NCBI GenBank assembly: GCA_900100475.1
Contig: FMTU01000001.1
Coordinates: 186,001 to 250,000 of the forward strand
Source of the DNA: Sphingobium faniae
GTDB lineage: Bacteria; Pseudomonadota; Alphaproteobacteria; Sphingomonadales; Sphingomonadaceae
Direction: 5' to 3'
DNA: 64,000 nucleotides
Shown here in pieces: positions 36,115-43,180 of the stretch (position 1 is the stretch's first letter; each line of letters begins with the position of its first letter). A program made the translations under genes and the position numbers. The notes beneath the pieces are model-generated. The model was given only the letters and a program-made list of their open reading frames with translations, had not been told where the DNA came from and did no database searches.

Positions 36115-36855
36115 TCAGTCCCGGCTGCTGCCCATGAAACGCAGCAGGAACAGGAACATGTTGATGAAGTCGAGATAGAGGCTCAGCGCGCCCATCACCA
36201 CCGACTTGCCCATCATGTCCGTGCCCGCGACATGGGCATAGATGCTCTTGATCTTCTGCGTATCATAAGCCGTCAGCCCGGCAAACAGCAGCACGCCAAT
36301 GACACTGATCACCAGATCCATCGCGCTCGACCGCAGGAACAGGTTGATCAGGCTCGCCACCAGCAGGCCGACCACTCCCATGATGAGGAAGGTGCCGAAA
36401 CCCGACAAATCCTTCTTCGTGGTATAGCCCCAAAGGCTGAGGCCCACGAAAGCCGCGGCCGTCGCAAAAAATGTCTGCGCGATCGACGTGCCGGTATAAA
36501 CCAGGAAGATCGACGACAGCGACAGCCCCATCACCGCGGCATAGGCCCAGAACATCGCCTGCATCGTCACGGTCGAAAGCCGGTTGACGCCAAAGCTCAT
36601 CACCATGACGAAAATCAGCGGCGCGAACATGATGACATATTTCAATATGCCGGGACCCGCGAGGATTTGATAGGCAAGGCCGCTGCTTGCGAACAGCATG
36701 GCCACAACGCCCGTCAGCAGAACGCCGCTCGCCATATAATTATAGACCGACAGCATATAGCTGCGCAGACCGGCGTCGAACGCCTCGCCGCGCGCCGCAG
36801 TGGCGCCGCCGCCAAAGCCCGCAATGCCGGAGCGGGGATCGGACCAGTTGGCCAT
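36115..36855 (-). CDS. Bax inhibitor-1/YccA family membrane protein
   Basis: A 246-residue inner-membrane protein with about seven helices. A soluble leader (MANWSDPRSGIAGFGGG) is followed by LRSYMLSVYNYMASGVLLTG, repeated hydrophobic helices and the family region LFAGLTAYDTQKIKSIY near residue 200. A YLDFINMFLFLLRFMG end is typical. The family (TMBIM) is linked to ion leak and proteostasis; a specific role is not readable. The start ATG 36855 has AAGGAG before it. Confidence 0.93.
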   Translation of the reverse strand: MANWSDPRSGIAGFGGGATAARGEAFDAGLRSYMLSVYNYMASGVLLTGVVAMLFASSGLAYQILAGPGILKYVIMFAPLIFVMVMSFGVNRLSTVTMQAMFWAYAAVMGLSLSSIFLVYTGTSIAQTFFATAAAFVGLSLWGYTTKKDLSGFGTFLIMGVVGLLVASLINLFLRSSAMDLVISVIGVLLFAGLTAYDTQKIKSIYAHVAGTDMMGKSVVMGALSLYLDFINMFLFLLRFMGSSRD

Positions 36856-36972
36856 GGGTAACTTCTCCTTAGTCGGCATTTATCCGCCGGTCCCTTCATT
36901 ATCGGCTTTTCCGTCGTTTAATTCAACCCGCCTTGCCGACGTGACGAACCTTCAGCCGAAACCTATAAGAAG

Positions 36973-37506
36973 ATGATGCACCGCCTGTTCGTCGCCATTC
37001 GCCCGCCCCTGTTCATCCGGTCCCGCTTATTGGGGCTGATGGAGGGCGTTTCCGGCGCGCGCTGGCAGAATGATGACCAATTGCATCTGACGCTCCGCTT
37101 CATCGGCGAAGTGGAGCGCCATATCGCAGAAGATCTGGCTGACCTTCTGAGGTCAGTCCGCTTCTCTCCCTTTTCGATCGAACTGGCCGGTGTCGGCCGT
37201 TTCGAGAAAAATGGCCGGGCCGACAGCCTTTGGGCTGGTGTGCAACCGCGTGAGCCACTCGCGGCATTGCACCGCAAGATGGACCATCTCTGCGTCACGC
37301 TCGGCCTGAAGCCGGAAGCGCGCGCTTATTTGCCGCATATCACCATCGCCCGCTGCGGACGTTCCACCGCGCCGACCGATCCCTTCATGGAACGCAACGC
37401 CGGCCTCACCAGCGTCCCGTTCGCGGTGGAAGGCTTTTCCTTATATGAAAGCCATCTGGGCGGCGAAGGAGCCATCTATAACCGGATCGCCCACTATCCC
37501 GACTAG
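36973..37506 (+). CDS. thpR: RNA 2',3'-cyclic phosphodiesterase ThpR (2H family)
   Basis: A 2H phosphoesterase opening RNA 2',3'-cyclic phosphates. Both catalytic HxT motifs are visible: HLT (38-40) in QLHLTLRFIG and HIT (122-124) in LPHITIAR. The 177-residue length is usual, and the end ...GAIYNRIAHYP is intact. It is the last host gene before the integrated element; the recombinase remnant begins within a few bases of its stop. Confidence 0.93.
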   Translation: MMHRLFVAIRPPLFIRSRLLGLMEGVSGARWQNDDQLHLTLRFIGEVERHIAEDLADLLRSVRFSPFSIELAGVGRFEKNGRADSLWAGVQPREPLAALHRKMDHLCVTLGLKPEARAYLPHITIARCGRSTAPTDPFMERNAGLTSVPFAVEGFSLYESHLGGEGAIYNRIAHYPD

Positions 37507-37509
37507 CTG

Positions 37510-37698
37510 TACTCCTACGCGAGAAGCTGCATCACGGTTCACCTGATCTGCGCCAGGCTTATGCCCGGCTACTACTCAGCGAGGTTCGCGTGGACGATCA
37601 GAAAATCCGCATCAGCGGCTCCAAAGCCGTGCTGGCCCGGAGTGCCGCCGGGGGGCGTGGCCAAGACCACGCCCGCAATTCTCTCTTTTGTTCGAGAA
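37510..37698 (+). pseudogene. Frameshifted 3' end of a serine recombinase
   Basis: In one frame the DNA reads LREKLHHGSP, DLRQAYARLLLSEVRVDDQK, IRISGSKAVLARSAAGG, the pattern of the C-terminal end of resolvase/recombinase-family serine recombinases (VDD..IRI.G.K.VL). After a run of six G (37650-37655) the natural continuation GVAKTTPAILSFVREW is in the next frame, so one base was gained or lost there. The catalytic domain is gone. The fragment stops at the left 16-bp repeat. Joining 37698 to 48390 gives WCTQQDSNLWPSD and a stop inside the tRNA-Arg gene, so this recombinase once ended in that tRNA. Confidence 0.75.
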
Positions 37699-37714
37699 TG
37701 GTGCACCCAACAGG
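37699..37714. repeat. attL, 16-bp direct repeat
   Basis: TGGTGCACCCAACAGG is identical to 48390-48405, the last 16 nt (reverse strand) of tRNA-Arg(CCU). It marks the left end of the integrated element; flanking bases differ on both sides, so the identity is exactly 16 bp. Confidence 0.85.
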
Positions 37715-37830
37715 GGTGCAAGATTCCAGCGAAAACAACGCGGAGCGAAGGCTAACGGGCACTTTGTTGCTCACGGGGAACCGGCGAGTCGCATCCCCGC
37801 TGGCTAACCTTTTCTCTCCCCCCGGCCACG

Positions 37831-37869
37831 AAAAAGCCCCCGATCTGGCGGCAACCGGATCGAGGGCGG
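37831..37869 (-). terminator. Leftward intrinsic terminator at the element's left end
   Basis: Read leftward, GCCCTCGATCCGG is followed by a loop, CCAGATCGGGGGC and TTTTT: an imperfect GC-rich stem with a five-T tail. It would stop transcription leaving the element towards thpR. Between attL and the primase start (37715-37930) nothing else is seen. Confidence 0.55.
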
Positions 37870-37930
37870 AATACCTTTCCATAGCGGCGGATAGGCACGG
37901 AAACCCTACCAGCGATGGGAGGGCTGTGCA

Positions 37931-39955
37931 ATGACGGTCATGCAGGCCGAACGCGCCTTCGCGCTCCCCGACCGCTGGAAGCGGCTCGTTGATCTGGGCT
38001 TTAGCGCCTTTCCCGTCGAGCGGCGCGGCAAGAAGCCGCTGGGCAAATGGAAAGCCTATCAGGCCGAGCGCCCCGACATCACCACGGTGCGGCAGTGGAG
38101 CGGCCGGGACACCAATATCGGCGTCGCGACCGGAGCCGTCTCCGGGCTGCTGGTCCTCGATCTGGACAATGCAGAGGCGATTGCAGAGGCGGAACTGCGG
38201 GGCATCCCCGACACCATCACGGTTCGCACCGGCAAGGGGCAGCATGTCTATTTCGCGCATCCGGGCGGGATCGTCGGCAACCGGGCAGGCATCTTCCCCG
38301 GTGCCGATATTCGTGGCGATGGCGGCTATGTCGTCGCGCCTGGCTCGATCCATGAGAGCGGCACGGCCTATGAATGGCTGAACCCGCCCGGCCTGTTCCA
38401 GCTTGCCCCGGTCCCTGATTGGCTAATGGACATGCTGAGGACGCCTTCGCTGGTTGCTGTCGAGGCCGGGAAGGTCCGCAAAGCCCAGCCCGGCGCAAGG
38501 AACGACCAGTTGAACAAATCCGCGTTCCGGCTGGGGCAGGAAGCGGCAAGCGGGCATGTGGATCAGGGCGAGGCGCGCGCGGCGTTGGCGGATGCAGCGC
38601 GCGCGGCTGGACTGGACGACGAGGAAACGCGCGCCACGCTCGCCAGCGGGCTAGGCGCGGGGCATGTAACGCCTAAGCGGAACCGTGACCCGTCTGAGGA
38701 TGATATAGCGCTCGCCTTCGCCGCTCGCCACGGTCAGACGCTCCGCTTCGACCATAATGTAGGCGCATGGTTCGAGTGGGACGGAACCCGGTGGAAGAAG
38801 GATAGCTGCCACAGGGCGTTCACCTATGCCCGGCAGATAGGCCGCCAGCGCGGCGCGGCGGGCAAGGCGAATTTCGCCGGGGGCGTGGAGAAGTTCGCCC
38901 GCGCCGATCCCGTTCATGCTGTCACGTCCGAAATCTGGGATAGCGACCCGCTGCTGTTGGGCACACCGGGCGGCACGGTGGACCTGCGGACGGGGGAATA
39001 TGCCCCCGCGAAGCCCGATAACTATATCACCAAACTGACGGGCATTTCCCCGGAACATGGCGAACCGACGCGGTGGCTCCAGTTCCTTGAAGAGGCGACG
39101 GCGGGCGACCATGAACTGATGCGCTTCCTGCAACAGGTGGCGGGCTATTGCCTGACGGGCCTGACGAACGAACACGCGCTGTTCTTCATTTACGGGCCGG
39201 GCGGCAACGGCAAGTCCGTGTTCCTCAATATCCTGAATTTCATCCTGGGCGACTATGCCACGACAGCGGGCATGGATACCTTCACGGCGAGCAAGAGCGA
39301 CCGGCACCCGACCGACCTTGCCATGCTCCGGGGCGCGAGGATGGTATCCGCCAGCGAAACGGAGGAGGGCCGCGCATGGGCGGAAAGCCGGATCAAGCAG
39401 ATGACCGGCGGCGACAAGATCAGCGCCCGGTTCATGCGGCAGGACTTCTTCGAGTTCATTCCCGCATTCAAGCTGGTGATCGTCGGCAACCACGCCCCGG
39501 TGCTGGCGAACGTCGATGAGGCAGCGCGGCGGCGGTTCAACATCATCCCGTTCACGCATAAGCCCGCCAGCCCGGACAGGATGCTAGAGGAGAGGCTGAA
39601 GGAGGAAGCCGGGCGCATCCTCGCTTGGGCGATCCGGGGTTGCCGGGACTGGCAGGCAAACGGGCTTGTGCGGCCGGAGATCGTGACGGCAGCGACGGCG
39701 GAATACTTCGATGATCAGGATTTGTTCGGCCAGTGGATCAATGATCGCTGCGAGCGTTCGGCCAACAAGTTCGAGTTGCCCACGCCTCTCTATAACGACT
39801 GGGCATCTTATGCGCGCGCGGCAGGCGACGATCCCGGCTCGCAGCGCGCTATGAGCGGCAGGCTCAAAAGAGCAGGTTTCCGATATGGGAAGAACAACGG
39901 CGTTCGGGCATACTATGGCGTTTCGCTGCGCCCGTGTGCTGGTGGCCTGCCATGA
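37931..39955 (+). CDS. Phage/plasmid-type primase-helicase (Prim-Pol + D5/P4-type ATPase)
   Basis: A 674-residue replication protein. The N-terminal Prim-Pol domain shows LVDLGFSAFPVERRGKKPLG, catalytic VLDLDN (75-80, Asp77/Asp79), GKGQHVYF and APGSIHESG. A D5_N-like middle contains DGTRWKKD and the TPGGTVDLRTGEY element. The superfamily 3 helicase part has Walker A GPGGNGKS (422-429), a TEEGRAWAE segment and sensor IVGNHAP (517-523). This architecture starts replication of satellites and phages at an adjacent iteron origin; such an array lies immediately downstream. A GGGAGG site precedes the ATG. Confidence 0.93.
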   Translation: MTVMQAERAFALPDRWKRLVDLGFSAFPVERRGKKPLGKWKAYQAERPDITTVRQWSGRDTNIGVATGAVSGLLVLDLDNAEAIAEAELRGIPDTITVRTGKGQHVYFAHPGGIVGNRAGIFPGADIRGDGGYVVAPGSIHESGTAYEWLNPPGLFQLAPVPDWLMDMLRTPSLVAVEAGKVRKAQPGARNDQLNKSAFRLGQEAASGHVDQGEARAALADAARAAGLDDEETRATLASGLGAGHVTPKRNRDPSEDDIALAFAARHGQTLRFDHNVGAWFEWDGTRWKKDSCHRAFTYARQIGRQRGAAGKANFAGGVEKFARADPVHAVTSEIWDSDPLLLGTPGGTVDLRTGEYAPAKPDNYITKLTGISPEHGEPTRWLQFLEEATAGDHELMRFLQQVAGYCLTGLTNEHALFFIYGPGGNGKSVFLNILNFILGDYATTAGMDTFTASKSDRHPTDLAMLRGARMVSASETEEGRAWAESRIKQMTGGDKISARFMRQDFFEFIPAFKLVIVGNHAPVLANVDEAARRRFNIIPFTHKPASPDRMLEERLKEEAGRILAWAIRGCRDWQANGLVRPEIVTAATAEYFDDQDLFGQWINDRCERSANKFELPTPLYNDWASYARAAGDDPGSQRAMSGRLKRAGFRYGKNNGVRAYYGVSLRPCAGGLP

Positions 39956-39958
39956 GGC

Positions 39959-40068
39959 AGGGACGCAAGGGACGCTTAGGGACACTTCAAAGTGTTAATC
40001 GCCCACACGCGCACGCGCGCATGGAGATTCATAGGGTATATCCGTCCCTAAGCGTCCCTAGTGTCCCT
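39959..40068. promoter_or_regulatory. Inverted iteron array, candidate replication origin of the element
   Basis: Three AGGGAC units on the top strand (39959, 39968, 39978) are mirrored by three GTCCCT units (40044, 40054, 40063), with spacings 9, 10 ... 10, 9. The arms share the 16-bp block GTCCCTaagcGTCCCT as an inverted repeat. The 60-bp centre holds TTAATC, an alternating CACACGCGCACGCGCGCATG tract and an AT-rich GATTCATAGGGTATAT. It lies just after the primase-helicase gene. Origin function is an inference; an operator is the alternative. Confidence 0.6.
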
Positions 40069-40079
40069 TGGTGGCGCGC

Positions 40080-40226
40080 ATGACCCCTGCCCGCACCGCC
40101 CGCCAGTTGGCCCGCGACCTGTCCCGGCTCTCCCCCGACTGGCGCAACCCGGAACGCTTCTTCCTCAACCGCAATGAGATCGAGCGCGCGTTGCAGCGGC
40201 TCGCCAAGCAACTGGAGAACCATTGA
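40080..40226 (+). CDS. Small basic protein (48 aa) of the element
   Basis: The frame reads MTPARTARQLARDLSRLSPD and so on, ending LAKQLENH: a basic helical protein with an RNEIERALQRLAKQLE helix. It starts 12 bp after the last iteron and its stop overlaps the HNH gene start (TGATG), which supports it being real. No family recognised; size and charge would fit a DNA-binding accessory protein. Confidence 0.55.
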   Translation: MTPARTARQLARDLSRLSPDWRNPERFFLNRNEIERALQRLAKQLENH

Positions 40227-40615
40227 TGGCCCAATGGCCCTACAACACGACGACATGGCGCGACCTTCGCTTTGCGCATCTGGCGCTGTTCCCGGCCTGC
40301 AAGGGCTGCGAGGCCATGGGCAGGCTCACCCGCGCCAACACCGTCGATCATATCGTGCCGATCAGCGAGGGCGGCGCGGCCTTCCCCGGTCATGATGGGC
40401 TAAGATCATACTGCCAAGCCTGTCACAGCGCCAAGACTGCACGGGGCACCGAGGCAGGCGCGATCCGGTCGACCAAGCCGCGCAAGGGCTGCGATGTGGA
40501 CGGCTGGCCGCTCGACCCGGCGCATCCGTGGAACAGCGAAAAATCGCTCAGGGCTGACGATCCAAGACCGACGCCGAACCTTCACAATCAGTTAGTTTCA
40601 AAGGACAACCTATAA
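40226..40615 (+). CDS. HNH endonuclease
   Basis: A 129-residue phage-type HNH nuclease. Zinc Cys pairs are C25-KG-C28 and C63-QA-C66, and the nuclease core is NTVDHIVPISEGG (38-50, His42) with CHSAKTARG after it. Such HNH proteins sit beside the large terminase in HK97-like phages and help DNA cutting during packaging. Here it is coupled to both neighbours: its ATG overlaps the 48-aa gene and its stop TAATG overlaps terL. Confidence 0.9.
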   Translation: MAQWPYNTTTWRDLRFAHLALFPACKGCEAMGRLTRANTVDHIVPISEGGAAFPGHDGLRSYCQACHSAKTARGTEAGAIRSTKPRKGCDVDGWPLDPAHPWNSEKSLRADDPRPTPNLHNQLVSKDNL

Positions 40616-42198
40616 TGGGAGCCCGAGGACCGGGCGCGGGACGCCTCAAAGCCGTTGCGGCGCGGGCACCTGCTACCGCTGCCAACCCGTGGGAAAAGGC
40701 CGGGATGCCTGCTGCTGACCGCGTGCTGGCGTTTCTGGGCACGTTGCCGATTGTCGCGGGCCTCAAGGCTGGCGAGAAAATGGAGGTGCTGGATTTTCAG
40801 GAGCGTTTCGTGCGCGGCGTGTATGCCGAGACGGAAGGCGAGCGGCTGGTGCGCCTTGCTGGCCTGTCCGTGGCGCGCGGCAACGGCAAGTCCGGCCTGC
40901 TGGCTGGGCTGGGCCTCGCGCATCTGCTGGGGCCGATGATGGAACCCTATGGCGAGTGCTATGCCGCCGCCCTCGACCGCGAACAGGCGAGCGTGCTTTA
41001 CCGCATGACCTGCGCCTACATCTACGAAACCCCATGGATGGCCGGACGGGTGAATATCCGCGACCAGACAAAGGAAATCACGGATCACGAAAGCGGGTCG
41101 ATCTGGCGCGCCCTGACCTCCGATGCTCGAAAGGCGCACGGCCTGGCCCCCTCATTCTGGATCGCGGACGAAGTGGCGCAATGGCGTTCCCGCGAACTAT
41201 GGGACAATCTGCGGACCGGCATGGCGAAGCGCAAGCACGCGCTGGGCGTGACGATCAGCACGCAAGCTGCGGACGATCTGCATTTTTGGTCGGAAATGCT
41301 GGACGCGGAACCGGCGCCATCGGTTTATATCCAGCTTCATGCGGCCCCTGACGATTGCGCGCTGGACGATCGCGAGGCGTGGGCGGCGGCAAACCCGGCA
41401 TTGGGCGCGTTCCTCAACGAGGATGAATTTGCCGATGCAGCGGCCATGGCCATGCGCTCGCCATCTTTCGCCCCGGCCTTCCGCTTGCTCAACCTCAATC
41501 AGCGGATTGCCGCCGAGGGCCGGTTTATCGAACAGGCAGATTGGGACGCGAACGGCGATCCCTTCGACGTGACGGAACTGGAGGGCAAGCGTTGCTATGG
41601 TGGCCTCGACCTGTCCAGCACGCGCGACCTCACCGCACTGGCGCTATGGTTCCCGGACGAAGGCAAGCTGCTGGTGTGGCATTGGCTCCCCGCCGATACC
41701 ATCGCGGCGCGGGTGGAGCGGGACCGCGTGCCCTATGACCGCTGGACTGCCGATGGCTGGGCAGAGGTGACGGTGGGCAATGCCCGCGATGATCTGGCGA
41801 TTGCGCTGCAACTGGCAGACATTCGTGCCCGCTATGACGTTCAGGGCATCGCCTTCGACCGCTGGCAGATTGCGCGGCTCAACAAGCTGCTGTCGGACGA
41901 AGGGATAGACCTGCCCATGGTCGAGTTCGTCCCCGGCTTCCGATCCTATGCAGCGGCGGTGGATGCATTCGAGACTGCGGTGCTGGGCCGAAAGATGCAG
42001 CACAACAACAATCCCCTGCTGCGCTGGCAGGCCGGGAACGTGATCGTGGAGTCGGACCCGGCTGGGAACCGCAAACCGACCAAGGCGAAGTCGCTGGACC
42101 GGATCGACGGCATCGTGTCCGCCATCATGTCCTGCGGACTTGCGGCGACCGATGAGGGGCCGCAAGTCTATCGCGGTGAAGGGCTGATGTGGGTTTAG
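40615..42198 (+). CDS. Terminase large subunit
   Basis: The packaging motor and nuclease, 527 residues. The N-terminal ATPase has a Walker A-like ARGNGKS (87-93), preceded by the MEVLDFQERFVRGVY adenine-region motif, and a Walker B WIADEV (182-187) with the catalytic Glu. The C-terminal RNase H-like nuclease has YGGLDLSSTRDLTAL (Asp332), the pattern of TerL_nuclease (phage_terminase_1 group). It is full length. No small terminase gene is seen upstream, where one is normally found. Confidence 0.92.
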   Translation: MGARGPGAGRLKAVAARAPATAANPWEKAGMPAADRVLAFLGTLPIVAGLKAGEKMEVLDFQERFVRGVYAETEGERLVRLAGLSVARGNGKSGLLAGLGLAHLLGPMMEPYGECYAAALDREQASVLYRMTCAYIYETPWMAGRVNIRDQTKEITDHESGSIWRALTSDARKAHGLAPSFWIADEVAQWRSRELWDNLRTGMAKRKHALGVTISTQAADDLHFWSEMLDAEPAPSVYIQLHAAPDDCALDDREAWAAANPALGAFLNEDEFADAAAMAMRSPSFAPAFRLLNLNQRIAAEGRFIEQADWDANGDPFDVTELEGKRCYGGLDLSSTRDLTALALWFPDEGKLLVWHWLPADTIAARVERDRVPYDRWTADGWAEVTVGNARDDLAIALQLADIRARYDVQGIAFDRWQIARLNKLLSDEGIDLPMVEFVPGFRSYAAAVDAFETAVLGRKMQHNNNPLLRWQAGNVIVESDPAGNRKPTKAKSLDRIDGIVSAIMSCGLAATDEGPQVYRGEGLMWV

Positions 42199-42261
42199 GG
42201 AAGTCGTATCGCGACCAGCCGCAAAATTCGCCGCATCGCTTCGGGACGGCTGGCACCGGGA

Positions 42262-42450
42262 TCACAACTTTGGCCGCCGATTCCATAATCGGACAGCTTC
42301 GGCCTGGTCATCGCGCATTGGCCCCTCCGCGCCGCAAACCTGGCACTTTACTGCGAAAGCCTTGGAAAAGACGTGCTCGTAAAAAATCAGATTGGTGGCG
42401 AGGCAGAACGGACAAGGCTCAAGCGGTTGCTCAATGGGCGGGCTACTCAT
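42262..42450 (-). CDS. Lar-family restriction alleviation-like protein (62 aa)
   Basis: A two-Cys-pair zinc ribbon: EPCPFCLATNLIF (Cys13, Cys16), AVKCQVCGAEGP (Cys36, Cys39), then AVRLWNRRPKL. The order PCPFC...C..C...W N matches Lar proteins, small phage-borne factors that lessen host type I restriction in the Rac prophage. It is transcribed opposite to the packaging genes, and its start overlaps the RHH gene by 8 bp, so the two form one small operon. Confidence 0.72.
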   Translation of the reverse strand: MSSPPIEQPLEPCPFCLATNLIFYEHVFSKAFAVKCQVCGAEGPMRDDQAEAVRLWNRRPKL

Positions 42451-42637
42451 GCCCTATCAGCTTGCCAGCCAGAATCTGGCGAATAGCCTCTGGCCGCGAC
42501 GGCCGTGGCTCTTGTTGCGCGATCCATGCATCGAGGGCTGCGAGGTCGGCGGGCTGTAGGCGGACGAGTATTCCCAAGCCCTTGCCAGTGGTGGCGGGTC
42601 TGCCTCGCTTTTTCGGGATATCACTAATTGACGACAT
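42443..42637 (-). CDS. Ribbon-helix-helix type small regulator (64 aa)
   Basis: The protein begins MSSISDIPKKRGRPATTG, an AT-hook-like basic leader, then GILVRLQPADLAALDAWIAQ and SRPEAIRQILAGKL. This matches a CopG/Arc-type fold: one beta strand and two helices with the turn before SRPEAIR. It likely represses its own operon. Direct repeats GGGATATCAC flank its start codon (42615-42624 and 42647-42656). The partner is the Lar-like gene downstream. Confidence 0.75.
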   Translation of the reverse strand: MSSISDIPKKRGRPATTGKGLGILVRLQPADLAALDAWIAQQEPRPSRPEAIRQILAGKLIGHE

Positions 42638-42656
42638 GCAACATTGGGGATATCAC
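42615..42656. promoter_or_regulatory. GGGATATCAC direct repeats around the RHH start (candidate operator)
   Basis: Two identical 10-bp copies, GGGATATCAC at 42615-42624 and 42647-42656, lie 32 bp apart (about three helical turns). One is inside the first codons of the RHH gene and one is upstream. The core GATATC is itself a palindrome, which suits a dimeric repressor. Autoregulation is inferred. Confidence 0.5.
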
Positions 42657-42662
42657 AAAGCC

Positions 42663-42696
42663 GACCTGAAGGAAAGTTGGAGCTTTCCCTCAGGTC
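42663..42696. promoter_or_regulatory. 14-bp inverted repeat in the divergent control region
   Basis: GACCTGAAGGAAAG (42663-42676) and CTTTCCCTCAGGTC (42683-42696) pair with one A/G mismatch and a 6-nt centre. It lies between the leftward RHH-lar operon and the rightward acidic-protein gene. It could be an operator or an mRNA hairpin upstream of 42726. Confidence 0.45.
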
Positions 42697-42725
42697 TAAC
42701 CGCAACCGTCTAGTTGGAGACGATC

Positions 42726-43082
42726 ATGGCTAACACCGATCTACGGGCGGATTCCGCCCTTGTCACCCTACCGAATTGCTTACCATCCATGCCTGCCGTG
42801 GCGCGCATCCTGTCCCGCTATGACCGCGAGCGACTGGAAGGATTTGTCGCTATTGCAATTGACCTCATGGACCTGATGGACGGCGATCCCGATCTGGAGG
42901 ACGGCGACGCGGACGAGGACGACGATCCGGCGGGCGGTAACGTCGAGGATGAACGACAAATGGCAGCGGGACAGGACTATTATCGCCTGCCGCCCCGTTA
43001 CGGCATCGACCAGACCAAGGGGCCGATCAATGAGATCGAGGCTTATCGCCAACATCGGAGGGATATGGGCTGCTTGGATTGA
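42726..43082 (+). CDS. Acidic hypothetical protein of the element (118 aa)
   Basis: It has a hydrophobic/helical first half (NCLPSMPAVARILSRYDRERLEGFVAIAIDLMDLMD), then a strongly acidic stretch (DGDPDLEDGDADEDDDPAGG) and a polar end with RQHRRDMGCLD. The ATG 42726 has TTGGAG 7 nt upstream. Not recognised. Acidic tracts of this kind occur in DNA-mimic or scaffold-like proteins, but nothing here proves either. Confidence 0.6.
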   Translation: MANTDLRADSALVTLPNCLPSMPAVARILSRYDRERLEGFVAIAIDLMDLMDGDPDLEDGDADEDDDPAGGNVEDERQMAAGQDYYRLPPRYGIDQTKGPINEIEAYRQHRRDMGCLD

Positions 43083-43128
43083 GGATTGTGCCCACCCGCT
43101 TTTTGGCGGGCAGGCCAAAGCGCGGCAC

Positions 43129-43157
43129 TTGACACGCTTAAAAGCGTGCCTTATCTC
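43129..43157 (+). promoter_or_regulatory. Promoter and palindromic operator before the MerR-like gene
   Basis: TTGACA at 43129-43134, a 17-bp spacer and TATCTC (43152-43157) form a plausible promoter. The spacer contains most of a perfect palindrome CACGCTT-AA-AAGCGTG (43133-43148), whose left two bases lie in the -35 box. A regulator bound there would control the gene that heads the capsid operon; self-control by the MerR-like protein is inferred. Confidence 0.55.
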
Positions 43158-43180
43158 ACGCTCTATATTTGGAGCACGCC

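Noticed and set aside
37590-37934. A 114-codon frame across attL
   Set aside because: It is the broken recombinase end read on through the repeat and non-coding sequence; not a gene.
42189-42713. A plus-strand frame over the RHH and Lar-like genes
   Set aside because: The minus strand has two overlapping small genes with recognisable folds; the plus frame has no domain-like sequence.
43091-43110. Terminator-like CCCGC-TTTTT-GGCGGG before the MerR-like promoter
   Set aside because: Short stem and T run in the loop rather than after the stem; too weak to call.
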